From NCBI GenBank assembly GCA_016218085.1, contig JACREY010000007.1, positions 62,001-126,000 of the forward strand: 64,000 nt of DNA, in the 5' to 3' direction. The translations under genes and the position numbers were made by a program. This DNA is from Ignavibacteriota bacterium. Lineage in GTDB: Bacteria; Bacteroidota; Ignavibacteria; Tepidaquicellales; Tepidaquicellaceae. Under the pieces are notes generated by a model. It was not told the origin of the DNA, ran no database searches, and saw nothing but the letters and a program-made list of their open reading frames with translations. Below are positions 10,463-19,482 of this stretch, one piece after another (within the stretch, counting starts at the first letter, position 1; each line of letters starts with the position of its first letter).

Positions 10463-13261
10463 ATGAGCAAAGAGAAGAAGATTTCGGGAAGCGCATCTGA
10501 TAAAGAAAAACTTCTGCATATTTGGCTTAAAGATACCCCTTTTGTTTTTTACTCAAAGAATTTCGACTCTAATAAAATCGATGAGCTCAATACAGATTGG
10601 TCGTTTAATTTAGAAAAGGCTCTGACGGGAAAGCAGGTTGACGAGCAAATCCATATAATACTGGACGGAAAAAGGAAATCAGTCAGGCAGGTATTATCGC
10701 CGCTCAAGGAAAACGGGGAGACATTGGGTGTTCTGGGTATAAATCTTGATTCATCAGAAAGCGATACTATTATGGATGAATTGAAAAGAAATATTGACAT
10801 TCACAGCACATTTTATAAGTTTTCGAAGGAAGGTATTTACAGGATGGAATTTAAAAAACCCATTCCGGTTGATCTTCCAGTAAAGAAACAGATTGAGTTT
10901 TTTTACAAATACGGCTATCTGGCGGAATGCAATGATTCTCTTGCAAAGATGTACGGCTACAGCAGCAGCGAAGAAATTATCGGAAATAAGTTAATTGATT
11001 TTCACAAAGACGAAGGCAATAAGATAAATTACGAAGCTAACAGAGCGTTTATCGAATCAGGTTACAGGATTTATGATGCAGAGACAGAAGAAATTGACAA
11101 GCACGGAAAAGTCAGATATTATTCCAACAATGCGGTTGGTATAATAGAAAACGGGTTCATAGTCAGGTACTGGGGAACTCAAATTGATATTACGGAAAGG
11201 AAAAGAACCGAAAAGGCACTCAGAGAATCGGAAGAAAGATACAGGATGCTGGTTGACCATTCACCGGAAGCAATAGCAGTTCACAGCAAGGGAATAATAG
11301 TATATGTAAACAATTCAATGGTAAAGCTTCTTCGTGCAAAGAATGCAGGTGACTTACTCGGAAAAGAAGTAATGTCTTTTGTACATAAAGATTACACCAA
11401 AATTGTAAGCGATAGAATCAAGAAAACACAGACGGAGAAAGTTCATTCGGACGAACTTGAGGAGAAATTCATTGCCTGTGACGGGAAGATATTAGATGTA
11501 GAAGTTACGGCAATCCCATTCATTTACAACGGGATACCATCATCCCAGGTAGTAGTAAGGAATATAACGCAGAGAAAGAAAGACGAGAAAATCAAATCTT
11601 CGGTCTATAAGATATCAGAGCTTGTGCATTCAATCAGCACACTGGGCGAATTGTACAAATCAGTTCATAAAATCGTGGCAGAGCTGATGCCTGCAAAAAA
11701 CTTTTATATTGCTCAATATGATGAAGATTCAAATCTAATATCATTTCCATATTTTGTTGACGAAGTGGATGAGAAACCCGAGCCGAAAAAATTCGGAAAA
11801 GGACTTACTGAATATGTAATCAAAACCGGCAAGTCCCTGCTTGCGGATCCTGAAGTTTTCAGGAAACTGATTAATAAAAAGGAAGTGGAATCAATTGGAG
11901 CCGAATCACTTGATTGGCTTGGTGTTCCGCTGAAAATAAAAGATAAAGTAATCGGGGTACTTGTTGTTCAGTCTTACAGCAAGGGAATCAGATACAAGCA
12001 ATCGGAATTAAATATTCTGAATTTCATATCCGAACAGATAGCAATGTCCATTTCCGCAAAAAAATCGGAAGAGGAATTAATAAAAGCGAAAACATTTGCC
12101 GAAGAGGCAAGCAATCTTAAGACCACTCTGCTATCGAACATGAGCCATGAGTTAAGAACACCAATGAACGGCATACTGGGATTCACCGAAATCATTCTTG
12201 AAGAATCAGAAGATAATTTTATTAAAGAGCTGGCTCAGTATATTCAGGTATCCGGTAAAAGGCTTATGAAAACCTTAAACTCAATAATGGACCTTTCCCA
12301 GCTCGAATCAGGCCAGGCTATTATAAACCTCGAAGAGTTTGATTTGATTCAGGAAATACAGAGTGTAATAAGCTCTTTTATCCCAATAGCAAACCAGAAG
12401 AACCTTTACCTGAATTTTATTCATCCACAGTTCATAGTTATTGTGTACAGCGATAAGAATATAATCCAGCAAATAGTATCGAATCTCATAGACAATGCGC
12501 TGAAATTCACTTCCACAGGCGGGGTTACCGTAGAAGCCAACCTTTTAAAGACGGCAAGTAATAAAATTGTAGATATAAAAATTATTGATTCAGGAATTGG
12601 AATTGCAAAAGAATACAAAGACTTAATATTCAAGGAATTCAGGCAGGTAAGTGAAGGGCTGAAAAGAAATTATGAAGGAAGCGGGCTGGGGCTTTCACTT
12701 ACAAAAAAGATGGTAAGCCTTCTGAACGGTAAAATTGTTTTTGAGAGCCTGCCGGGTAAAGGCACGATTTTCAATGTCATATTACCCGTAAAATCGAATC
12801 CGAAGAATTCATCGGATAGAATATTTGAAGAACCGGTATTCGATTCGGAAATAATAAGAGACATCCCATCGGATACTGCAACAGAAATGCCTGAGATTCT
12901 TTTGGTGGAAGACAATGAAATCAGCATAAAACTTACAAACCAGTTTCTTTCAAAAGTATGCAAAATGGACTATACAAAAAGTCCGGTTGATGCTCTGAAA
13001 ATGATAAAGAACAAAAAATATGACTTAGTATTAATGGACATAAATCTTGGAGATGAAGTTGACGGACTGAAGCTGACAAAAAAAATCAGGGAAACCAGGG
13101 GATACGAAAGCACTCCAATAATTGCCGTGACAGGATATGCACTGTTGGGCGACAAAGAAAGGATCATCGAAGGAGGTTGTACTGATTACATTAAAAAGCC
13201 ATTTGAAAAATCCGCACTAATTAATATAATCAGCAAATACATAAAGACAGGGAAAAAATAA
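10463..13261 (+). CDS. Hybrid histidine kinase (PAS-PAS-GAF-HisKA-ATPase-receiver)
   Basis: 932-residue cytosolic signalling protein without membrane segments. Order: an N-terminal PAS-like segment (about 10-95), a PAS domain (about 100-245), a second PAS (about 255-375), a GAF domain (about 390-535), HisKA with phospho-acceptor H562 in NMSHELRTPMNGI, an ATPase domain (N box IVSNLIDNALKF, G boxes DSGIGIA and GSGLGLSLTKK), and a C-terminal receiver with phospho-acceptor D859 in LVLMDINLGD and the lysine in YIKKPFEKS. All catalytic residues are present. No separate output regulator lies beside it, so phosphorelay to a distant protein is inferred. The tiny secreted gene 74 bases downstream may share its transcript. 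Confidence 0.95.
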   Translation: MSKEKKISGSASDKEKLLHIWLKDTPFVFYSKNFDSNKIDELNTDWSFNLEKALTGKQVDEQIHIILDGKRKSVRQVLSPLKENGETLGVLGINLDSSESDTIMDELKRNIDIHSTFYKFSKEGIYRMEFKKPIPVDLPVKKQIEFFYKYGYLAECNDSLAKMYGYSSSEEIIGNKLIDFHKDEGNKINYEANRAFIESGYRIYDAETEEIDKHGKVRYYSNNAVGIIENGFIVRYWGTQIDITERKRTEKALRESEERYRMLVDHSPEAIAVHSKGIIVYVNNSMVKLLRAKNAGDLLGKEVMSFVHKDYTKIVSDRIKKTQTEKVHSDELEEKFIACDGKILDVEVTAIPFIYNGIPSSQVVVRNITQRKKDEKIKSSVYKISELVHSISTLGELYKSVHKIVAELMPAKNFYIAQYDEDSNLISFPYFVDEVDEKPEPKKFGKGLTEYVIKTGKSLLADPEVFRKLINKKEVESIGAESLDWLGVPLKIKDKVIGVLVVQSYSKGIRYKQSELNILNFISEQIAMSISAKKSEEELIKAKTFAEEASNLKTTLLSNMSHELRTPMNGILGFTEIILEESEDNFIKELAQYIQVSGKRLMKTLNSIMDLSQLESGQAIINLEEFDLIQEIQSVISSFIPIANQKNLYLNFIHPQFIVIVYSDKNIIQQIVSNLIDNALKFTSTGGVTVEANLLKTASNKIVDIKIIDSGIGIAKEYKDLIFKEFRQVSEGLKRNYEGSGLGLSLTKKMVSLLNGKIVFESLPGKGTIFNVILPVKSNPKNSSDRIFEEPVFDSEIIRDIPSDTATEMPEILLVEDNEISIKLTNQFLSKVCKMDYTKSPVDALKMIKNKKYDLVLMDINLGDEVDGLKLTKKIRETRGYESTPIIAVTGYALLGDKERIIEGGCTDYIKKPFEKSALINIISKYIKTGKK

Positions 13262-13335
13262 TTGCAAAATGCATGAAACCAATGTACTGGAAAGGTTGTC
13301 TAATTAGTAAGTAAAAAAAACAAATAAAATAAATT

Positions 13336-13551
13336 ATGAAAATAACAAAATTTTTTATGCTTATTATTATAGCAGCATTCCTGTTTACTGCGGCGGAGAG
13401 TTTTGCCGGTCCGAGGTACAGGACTTGCAGGGTCGTAAAAAGAGTATATCCCGCATACTATTCAGGTTTCACAACTTATGTAATAGTAAAAAAACCAAAG
13501 AAGATTCACAAGCATCACAAAAAAATTATCAGGAAAGTAATTTATTATTAA
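13336..13551 (+). CDS. Tiny basic secreted protein
   Basis: 71 residues. A strong signal peptide (MKITKFFMLIIIAAFLF, cleaved near ESFAG) leaves a mature chain of about 46 residues that is very basic and rich in Lys, His, Arg and Tyr, with one cysteine and the run KKIHKHHKK near the end. I do not recognise it. The composition would suit binding to cell wall, nucleic acid or metal, but nothing proves this. It sits between the hybrid kinase and a strong terminator, so it is the last gene of that unit or has its own promoter in the 74-base gap. Confidence 0.7.
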   Translation: MKITKFFMLIIIAAFLFTAAESFAGPRYRTCRVVKRVYPAYYSGFTTYVIVKKPKKIHKHHKKIIRKVIYY

Positions 13552-13570
13552 AAGAAATGTTTTGATAACA

Positions 13571-13597
13571 AAAACCCCTGGAGTTCAGGGGTTTTTT
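13571..13597. terminator. Bidirectional terminator between convergent genes
   Basis: Stem AAAACCCCTG / CAGGGGTTTT (13571-13580 and 13586-13595) with a 5-base loop; a T-run follows on the plus strand and the A-run serves the minus strand. It separates the small secreted gene from the YdeI-like gene. Confidence 0.85.
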
Positions 13598-13605
13598 GTT
13601 ATAAT

Positions 13606-14220
13606 TTATTTTTTTTCGTATTTCCAATTTCTTGACTTACCTTCGGAAAGCCATTCGACAGCTGTTTCGATTCTTCTGTTTCGTGTTTCCTCTGTTTTTG
13701 CTTCAGTTATCCACATTATATATTCTTTCCTGTGAGAATAAGCAAATTTTTCAAAGGAGACCTGCGCCTTCTTGTTTTTTTTCAGAGCTTTGAAGAAACA
13801 GTCAGGAATTACCAGTTCTGTTTTTCCGGTATCTTTTTTCTTAACAGTTAATTTAACACCCTCGTCATTCAATTTCATCGCTTCTTTTATATATGAAATG
13901 AAAATATTATCGTGAGGCAAATCAGATTTACTTTTTATCTGACCTAAACTTCCCATAGAATCTTTATCTTTTATTTTCAATATCTTTTTGGAATCATTCA
14001 TCAGGGATTCTTTCCAGAAATTAAAAGCACAGTGATGTTTGAATGCTGCCATACTGCACATCATACCTTTGTAGTCAAAATGCGGAAATCCCCACTTGAT
14101 AACTTCCCGGGTTTTGGGACAAGCTTTATGCACCAAATTTCTGATATGGCTTAAAACCGGTTTTGCAAAATCCGCTGATTTTGCGATGTAAGCGTCTATT
14201 TTTTTATTTTTTGCTCTCAT
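13606..14220 (-). CDS. YdeI/OmpD-associated family protein with DUF1801-like N-terminus
   Basis: 204-residue cytosolic protein. The first part (about 10-120) matches the DUF1801 fold: KPVLSHIRNLVHKACP, then the hallmark EVIKWGFPHFDYKG and HCAFNFWK. The C-terminal part (about 140-200) has the YdeI signature, including the run around AYSHRKEYIMWITEAKTEET and the closing RNRRIETAVEWLSEG. The family is widespread; some members have been linked to bacteriocin or peptide resistance, but its biochemical role is not established. It is a single gene on the minus strand. Confidence 0.85.
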   Translation of the reverse strand: MRAKNKKIDAYIAKSADFAKPVLSHIRNLVHKACPKTREVIKWGFPHFDYKGMMCSMAAFKHHCAFNFWKESLMNDSKKILKIKDKDSMGSLGQIKSKSDLPHDNIFISYIKEAMKLNDEGVKLTVKKKDTGKTELVIPDCFFKALKKNKKAQVSFEKFAYSHRKEYIMWITEAKTEETRNRRIETAVEWLSEGKSRNWKYEKK

Positions 14221-14395
14221 AGAATTTAATAATTTCTGAATAATATAATAGAATGCAGATTAATACAGTTCCATAATTAGTCAAAACCACAATTCTAAAA
14301 AAGTAGACATATTGCGGAACAAAATCCAGATAAATGGATATAAAAACCAAGAGTGTCTTTTATCAATAATTTTTAAAATTTTAAATTTCTTTGCC

Positions 14396-17300
14396 GTGAA
14401 AACAATAAACAGGTTTTTTTTGTCGATATTATTGGGGGCAATTCTGACTTCAGGCGCTGTAAAGACTTTAATTGCAGCATCCGACGACGGAAGTGTCAGG
14501 TTTTATGTTTCAGCCAATAATTATTACTATCCCGGTGATAACATATCACTGAATCTTTATTCTTACGACTATTCAAAAAAGAAAAAGAACAACAAATACA
14601 GTTTCGATATACACATATACAAAATCCGTGATATTGCAGGATTTTATTCCAACCAAATATCAAGATACAGTATAGACGTAATGGGAAGAGACAGCACAAA
14701 CCTCACCTTCTTAGGGGACGAAATCGGTTCGTTTACAAAAAATCTGAAATCCACTTATGACTACGGATACTTTTACGTAAACGAAAGCATACCTCTCAAC
14801 ATCAGAGATAAAGGGGCCTACCTGATAAAAGTTACCTGCGGAAACCAGGTCGGGTATTGCGGACTGGTGGTAACCACAATTGGAGTAATTTCAAAAGCAG
14901 GTATAAATTCAATGCTTGCATACATTGTTGACAGAAAAACAGGTACTCCGGTTTACAATGCCGATTTGAATTTCTATCTTGGTGCAAATCAAATAGGCAA
15001 AGGTTATTCGTCTGCAGACGGCATATTCTTTCAGGAAATCAAGGACCCTGTATTAAGAAATAAACAGGACAAAACTCCACTGATAATCGGCAGCTCTGGA
15101 GATGATATTGTAATATCAGACCCATATCTTTATTTCGGATATGATGCAAACAGGTTTAATACATATGTATTCACGAACCAGCCTGTTTACAGAACAGATT
15201 CAGAAGTTAATTTCAAGGGAACGATAAGAAAGAAAACATCTGCGGGATACGAATCACATTCCAATGAAGATATTACAGTAATAATAAAAGACTCAAGGCA
15301 TGCTGAGGTTTACAAGAAAGTATTGAAGACAAATGAAAACGGAAGCTTCGACGGCGTTTACAAAATTGACAAAGAAGCTCCATTAGGCACATATACAATA
15401 ACAACACTGATAAACGAGAAAAACTCTACTGTCACAAATTTTACTGTCGAGCAGTATAAAAAACCAGAATATAAAGTAACGGTTAAAGCCGACAAAGGGC
15501 AGTATTACGGATATGATAAACTCACAGCAACTGTTGAAGCCAAATATTTTTTCGGGAGCCCTGTTGCAGATGCGGATGTTGAATACAATGTATACAAGGT
15601 CCGCTACTACAAACCCTGGTGGGCATTTTCAGAATGGGCGTGGTGGTACGAGGAATATTATTCCGCACAGGATGAGAACAGTAAATATAAAGGGGCACAA
15701 TACATTCATACTGGCAAGGCTAAACTCAACAACGAGGGAAAATTCGAATTCAGCTACAACATTAAAGAGGATTTTAAAAACCAGCAGAGCGACAATAAAT
15801 GGTATTACTGGTACAATACCGAAACAGATTATAAATACATTGTCCAGGCAAAAGTAGTGGACAAGTCAAGGAGGGAAATTTCAGGACTTACTACCGTTTT
15901 TGTAACCCGTGGAGGATTTTACCTGAATGCAAAATCTGATAAATATTTATATAAGCCCGGACAAACCGTAAACCTAGAAGTAATTGCCAGCGACTTTACG
16001 GATAAGCCCGTAGAATCGAATTACACCGTAAATATTTATAAATACAACTGGAGCAGATATGACTATAAGGACAACCGCGAACTGGTAAATACACTTTACG
16101 GTAAGACTAAATCTGACGGAAAAGGGATTGTCTCATACGAACTTCCCGGTAACGGTGCAGAAGGGTCCTACAATGCAGAGATAATTGCTCTTGATGAGAG
16201 GGGAAAAGAAATAAAAACCACTGCTTACTACTACGTCTGGGGAAATGACAACTGGTGGAGTTATAATATTTCATCGGGTATTCAGATAATCACGGATAAA
16301 GACAGCTATAAGAAAGGCGAAATCTGTAAAGCTCTAATCTTCACTACAACTCCCGATGCATACGTCCTGATAACAACTGAAACGGATAACATCATAAGTT
16401 TTTCGTCCGAAAAAATAACAGGTACTTCAAAATTGATTGAGATTCCGATAAATGAAAACTACAACACAAATTTCAAGATAAGCGTCAATTACGTTAACAA
16501 CGGACAATTTTTCACTTCCTCAAAATCCCTGATGCTGATTCCCGAAGAAAAATTCCTGACAGTTAATGTTGAACCGTCAAAGGAAATATACAAACCAAAG
16601 GAAGAAGGATTATTAAAAGTCAGGGTTCTGGATTATCAGAATAAGCCTGTATCAAATGCGGAAGTATCACTTGGAATTATAGACGAAAGCATATACTCTA
16701 TAAAGGAAGATGCAACAAAGGATATAAGAAAGGCATTTTACGGGCAAAATCTTTCTTATGTATCGACTGCATTCAATACTTATGTATCAAATTACAGTTA
16801 TTCAAGGCTGTTGACCATATACGAAAAATTTAACATACGCTCGACAAAGGAAAGCGAACTGGCGACTGTAAAAGGTACATTGCTGACTAAAAATAATATT
16901 GCGGTATCGGGGGCAGTAATAGTCATCGATGAAAACTTTAATGCGGCAACTACTGATGCCGATGGTAATTTTGAGTTCAAGCTGCCAGAAGGGACCTATT
17001 CAATCGGAATATTTTACAGTAATCTGGATTATGACGGGTTGATGAAAATCTCCCTTTCAAGAGGAGAGACAAAAACAATTAAGCTCTATACCGATAAATC
17101 GATGAACGATATTACAAAATTTGAGCAGAGTGAAATTACAACAGGCAATCTTGAAAGCGGTGTGGACAGGATGAATAATGTATCAAAGACAACCGCACCT
17201 CATAAGTCAGAGGAAAAATCGGGAATGAAACTTAAAAAAGGCGATGATGAATCAAAAGACAAGTCTCCCGATTTTAAGGAAGCTGATGTCAGGTCAGATT

Positions 17301-19420
17301 TCAGGGATGCCATATACTGGTCCCCTTATACAAAAACTGATGCAGACGGATATGCTTACGTTAGTATTAAGTACCCCGACAATCTTACATCTTGGAGAAT
17401 CACATCAAGGGTAATAACAAGCGACACAAAGGTCGGACAGGCAACACATACAGTAATAACGAGAAAAAACCTTCTTGTGAGAATGGAAACTCCCCGCTTC
17501 CTTCAAGACAAGGATGCGGTCACTATTTCAACTGTAATCCACAACTATCTGAATACAGATAAAACAGTTAGGGTAAAATTCAGAACAACGAATGTCTCAA
17601 TCGCGGGTGAAAGCGAAAAGACGATAAACCTTGCTTCTAATTCAGAGCAGAGACTTGACTGGAATATCAGAGTAGATAATCCTTATGGAGAAGCAAAGCT
17701 ATACGCAGAAGCTTTGACAAACGAAGAATCAGATGCAGTGGAAATAAAAGTACCGCTTCAGCCTAAAGGATTGGAAGTAATTCAGCCGCTTATAGCAGAT
17801 TTTTCAGAGGACAATGTTTCGGAAAAGAAATATATAGATATACCTTACGGAACGGATTTAAGAAGCGCAAACTTAAAATTCTCAGTAGCACCTTCGCTTG
17901 CTTCTACAATTCTGAATTCACTCGATGAACTTGCGGGTTATCCGTACGGATGTGTCGAGCAGACTATGAGCAGATTCCTGCCGACAGTAGTAGTAGCGAG
18001 CGCTTTCAAAGAACTCAATGCTCCAATTAACGAAGCGACCAAAAAAGACTTGCCGAAAATGGTCGATGCAGGACTGAAAAGGCTTTACGGTTTCCAGCAT
18101 ACTGACGGCGGCTGGGGTTGGTGGACAAACGACGCAACTAATCCATTCATGACAGCTTACGTAGTTTACGGCTTATCAATTGCAAAATCTGCAGGATACG
18201 ATATTAATATCAATGTTATTTCAAAAGGCGTTGCATCGATGAAAAGCTCCCTTAATAATTCACTCGACCCGACTACCAGGGCTTACATACTTTATGCTAT
18301 GGCAATTGCCAGCGAAAAGGATGCTGAGAAATACAAAGATGAGCTTGACAAACTTTTACGGGAGGATATAAATGACTATGCAAGGAGCCTTATTGCTATG
18401 ACTTATAACACACTTGGTGATAAGGAATCTGCACTGAAAGTAGTTAATGAACTCGAAAGCCGCGCAGTTACATCTGGCGAAAGCGGAGCATACTGGGAAG
18501 GCAAGTCCTTTCATTATAACTGGCAAGATGATAAAGTTCAGACAACAGCTATGGGTCTTAAAGCGCTTGTTAACATCAAAGGCAGTTCAGATTTAAAAAA
18601 CAAAATCATTCGCTGGCTCATGATGCAGAGAATGGGTTTCTCTTGGAGGAACACGCAGGAAACGGCAATGATAATTTACGCAATGGTTGATTACCTGAAG
18701 AACTCTCAGGAGCTTTCACCTGACTACAATGTAAGAATTTTTATTAACGGCGAGAAATGCTATGAAAAGCGTATGAGCAAGAATGATATATTCAACAAGG
18801 ATTCGCTTATCAGAATTTCAGGCGGCAGACTTAAGGAAGGAAAGAATGAAATACGTATTGACAAGGAAGGAACGGGCAAGGTATATTTCTCCTCGAACAC
18901 TAGTTATTATTGGGATTCCGAAAACATCTCCCCGCGTGAAGAAGGATTCAGGGTAGAAAGGGAATATTTCAAACTCGAGAAATACGAATCCTATAGCGGA
19001 CAAAACATTACGTACAGGAAACAGTATTTTGATGGAAATGTAAAATCAGGGGATATGATACTTGTAAAGCTCAGAGTTTACTCAAAAGAAAAGAATCTTA
19101 ATTTCTTCATGATGGAGGACCCGATTCCTGCGGGCTGCGAAGTGACAAAGGACGACTGGGCATACAGGATAGAAGACGAGAAAGATTATTCGGGACATTC
19201 TTATTACTGGTGGAGATGGTGGTATGCGGATAAGGATATAAGAGACAATAAAGTCACATTTTTTGCAACATATCTTTACAATGATGCATACGAATTTTCA
19301 TACATAATGAGGGCACAGATTCCGGGAGACTACAACATAAATCCTTCCCGCGGCTCGCTGATGTATTACACTGATGTAAACGGAAGCACAGCAAATAAGA
19401 AACTGCACATCGAAGATTAA
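14396..19420 (+). CDS. Large alpha-2-macroglobulin family protein with thioester motif
   Basis: Envelope protein thought to trap attacking proteases. I choose the GTG at 14396, 28 codons inside the longest open frame (TTG at 14312), because it yields a normal signal peptide (VKTINRFFLSILLGAILTS). The product is about 1674 residues. It has tandem macroglobulin domains, an inserted carboxypeptidase-regulatory-like domain (roughly 825-880, from VKGTLLTKNNIAVSGAV), a charged Lys/Asp/Ser-rich linker, the conserved WSPYTKTDADGYA block, and the thioester site GCVEQ with C1186 followed by the helical toroid and a receptor-like end. There is no lipobox and no PBP1C partner gene beside it, unlike the enterobacterial type. 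It is monocistronic and ends at a strong terminator. Confidence 0.92.
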   Translation: MKTINRFFLSILLGAILTSGAVKTLIAASDDGSVRFYVSANNYYYPGDNISLNLYSYDYSKKKKNNKYSFDIHIYKIRDIAGFYSNQISRYSIDVMGRDSTNLTFLGDEIGSFTKNLKSTYDYGYFYVNESIPLNIRDKGAYLIKVTCGNQVGYCGLVVTTIGVISKAGINSMLAYIVDRKTGTPVYNADLNFYLGANQIGKGYSSADGIFFQEIKDPVLRNKQDKTPLIIGSSGDDIVISDPYLYFGYDANRFNTYVFTNQPVYRTDSEVNFKGTIRKKTSAGYESHSNEDITVIIKDSRHAEVYKKVLKTNENGSFDGVYKIDKEAPLGTYTITTLINEKNSTVTNFTVEQYKKPEYKVTVKADKGQYYGYDKLTATVEAKYFFGSPVADADVEYNVYKVRYYKPWWAFSEWAWWYEEYYSAQDENSKYKGAQYIHTGKAKLNNEGKFEFSYNIKEDFKNQQSDNKWYYWYNTETDYKYIVQAKVVDKSRREISGLTTVFVTRGGFYLNAKSDKYLYKPGQTVNLEVIASDFTDKPVESNYTVNIYKYNWSRYDYKDNRELVNTLYGKTKSDGKGIVSYELPGNGAEGSYNAEIIALDERGKEIKTTAYYYVWGNDNWWSYNISSGIQIITDKDSYKKGEICKALIFTTTPDAYVLITTETDNIISFSSEKITGTSKLIEIPINENYNTNFKISVNYVNNGQFFTSSKSLMLIPEEKFLTVNVEPSKEIYKPKEEGLLKVRVLDYQNKPVSNAEVSLGIIDESIYSIKEDATKDIRKAFYGQNLSYVSTAFNTYVSNYSYSRLLTIYEKFNIRSTKESELATVKGTLLTKNNIAVSGAVIVIDENFNAATTDADGNFEFKLPEGTYSIGIFYSNLDYDGLMKISLSRGETKTIKLYTDKSMNDITKFEQSEITTGNLESGVDRMNNVSKTTAPHKSEEKSGMKLKKGDDESKDKSPDFKEADVRSDFRDAIYWSPYTKTDADGYAYVSIKYPDNLTSWRITSRVITSDTKVGQATHTVITRKNLLVRMETPRFLQDKDAVTISTVIHNYLNTDKTVRVKFRTTNVSIAGESEKTINLASNSEQRLDWNIRVDNPYGEAKLYAEALTNEESDAVEIKVPLQPKGLEVIQPLIADFSEDNVSEKKYIDIPYGTDLRSANLKFSVAPSLASTILNSLDELAGYPYGCVEQTMSRFLPTVVVASAFKELNAPINEATKKDLPKMVDAGLKRLYGFQHTDGGWGWWTNDATNPFMTAYVVYGLSIAKSAGYDININVISKGVASMKSSLNNSLDPTTRAYILYAMAIASEKDAEKYKDELDKLLREDINDYARSLIAMTYNTLGDKESALKVVNELESRAVTSGESGAYWEGKSFHYNWQDDKVQTTAMGLKALVNIKGSSDLKNKIIRWLMMQRMGFSWRNTQETAMIIYAMVDYLKNSQELSPDYNVRIFINGEKCYEKRMSKNDIFNKDSLIRISGGRLKEGKNEIRIDKEGTGKVYFSSNTSYYWDSENISPREEGFRVEREYFKLEKYESYSGQNITYRKQYFDGNVKSGDMILVKLRVYSKEKNLNFFMMEDPIPAGCEVTKDDWAYRIEDEKDYSGHSYYWWRWWYADKDIRDNKVTFFATYLYNDAYEFSYIMRAQIPGDYNINPSRGSLMYYTDVNGSTANKKLHIED

Positions 19421-19430
19421 GATGGAAATT

Positions 19431-19472
19431 AAAACCCCCGGAAGAATTAATTCTTCCGGGGGTTTATATATT
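19431..19472. terminator. Strong terminator after the alpha-2-macroglobulin gene
   Basis: A 14-bp perfect palindrome (19435-19448 with 19449-19462), extended to 17 bp by flanking AAA/TTT, then an AT-rich tract. It lies 10 bases after the plus-strand stop and 10 bases beyond the stop of the convergent minus-strand gene, so it probably serves both. Confidence 0.85.
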
Positions 19473-19482
19473 TTATATAGAG

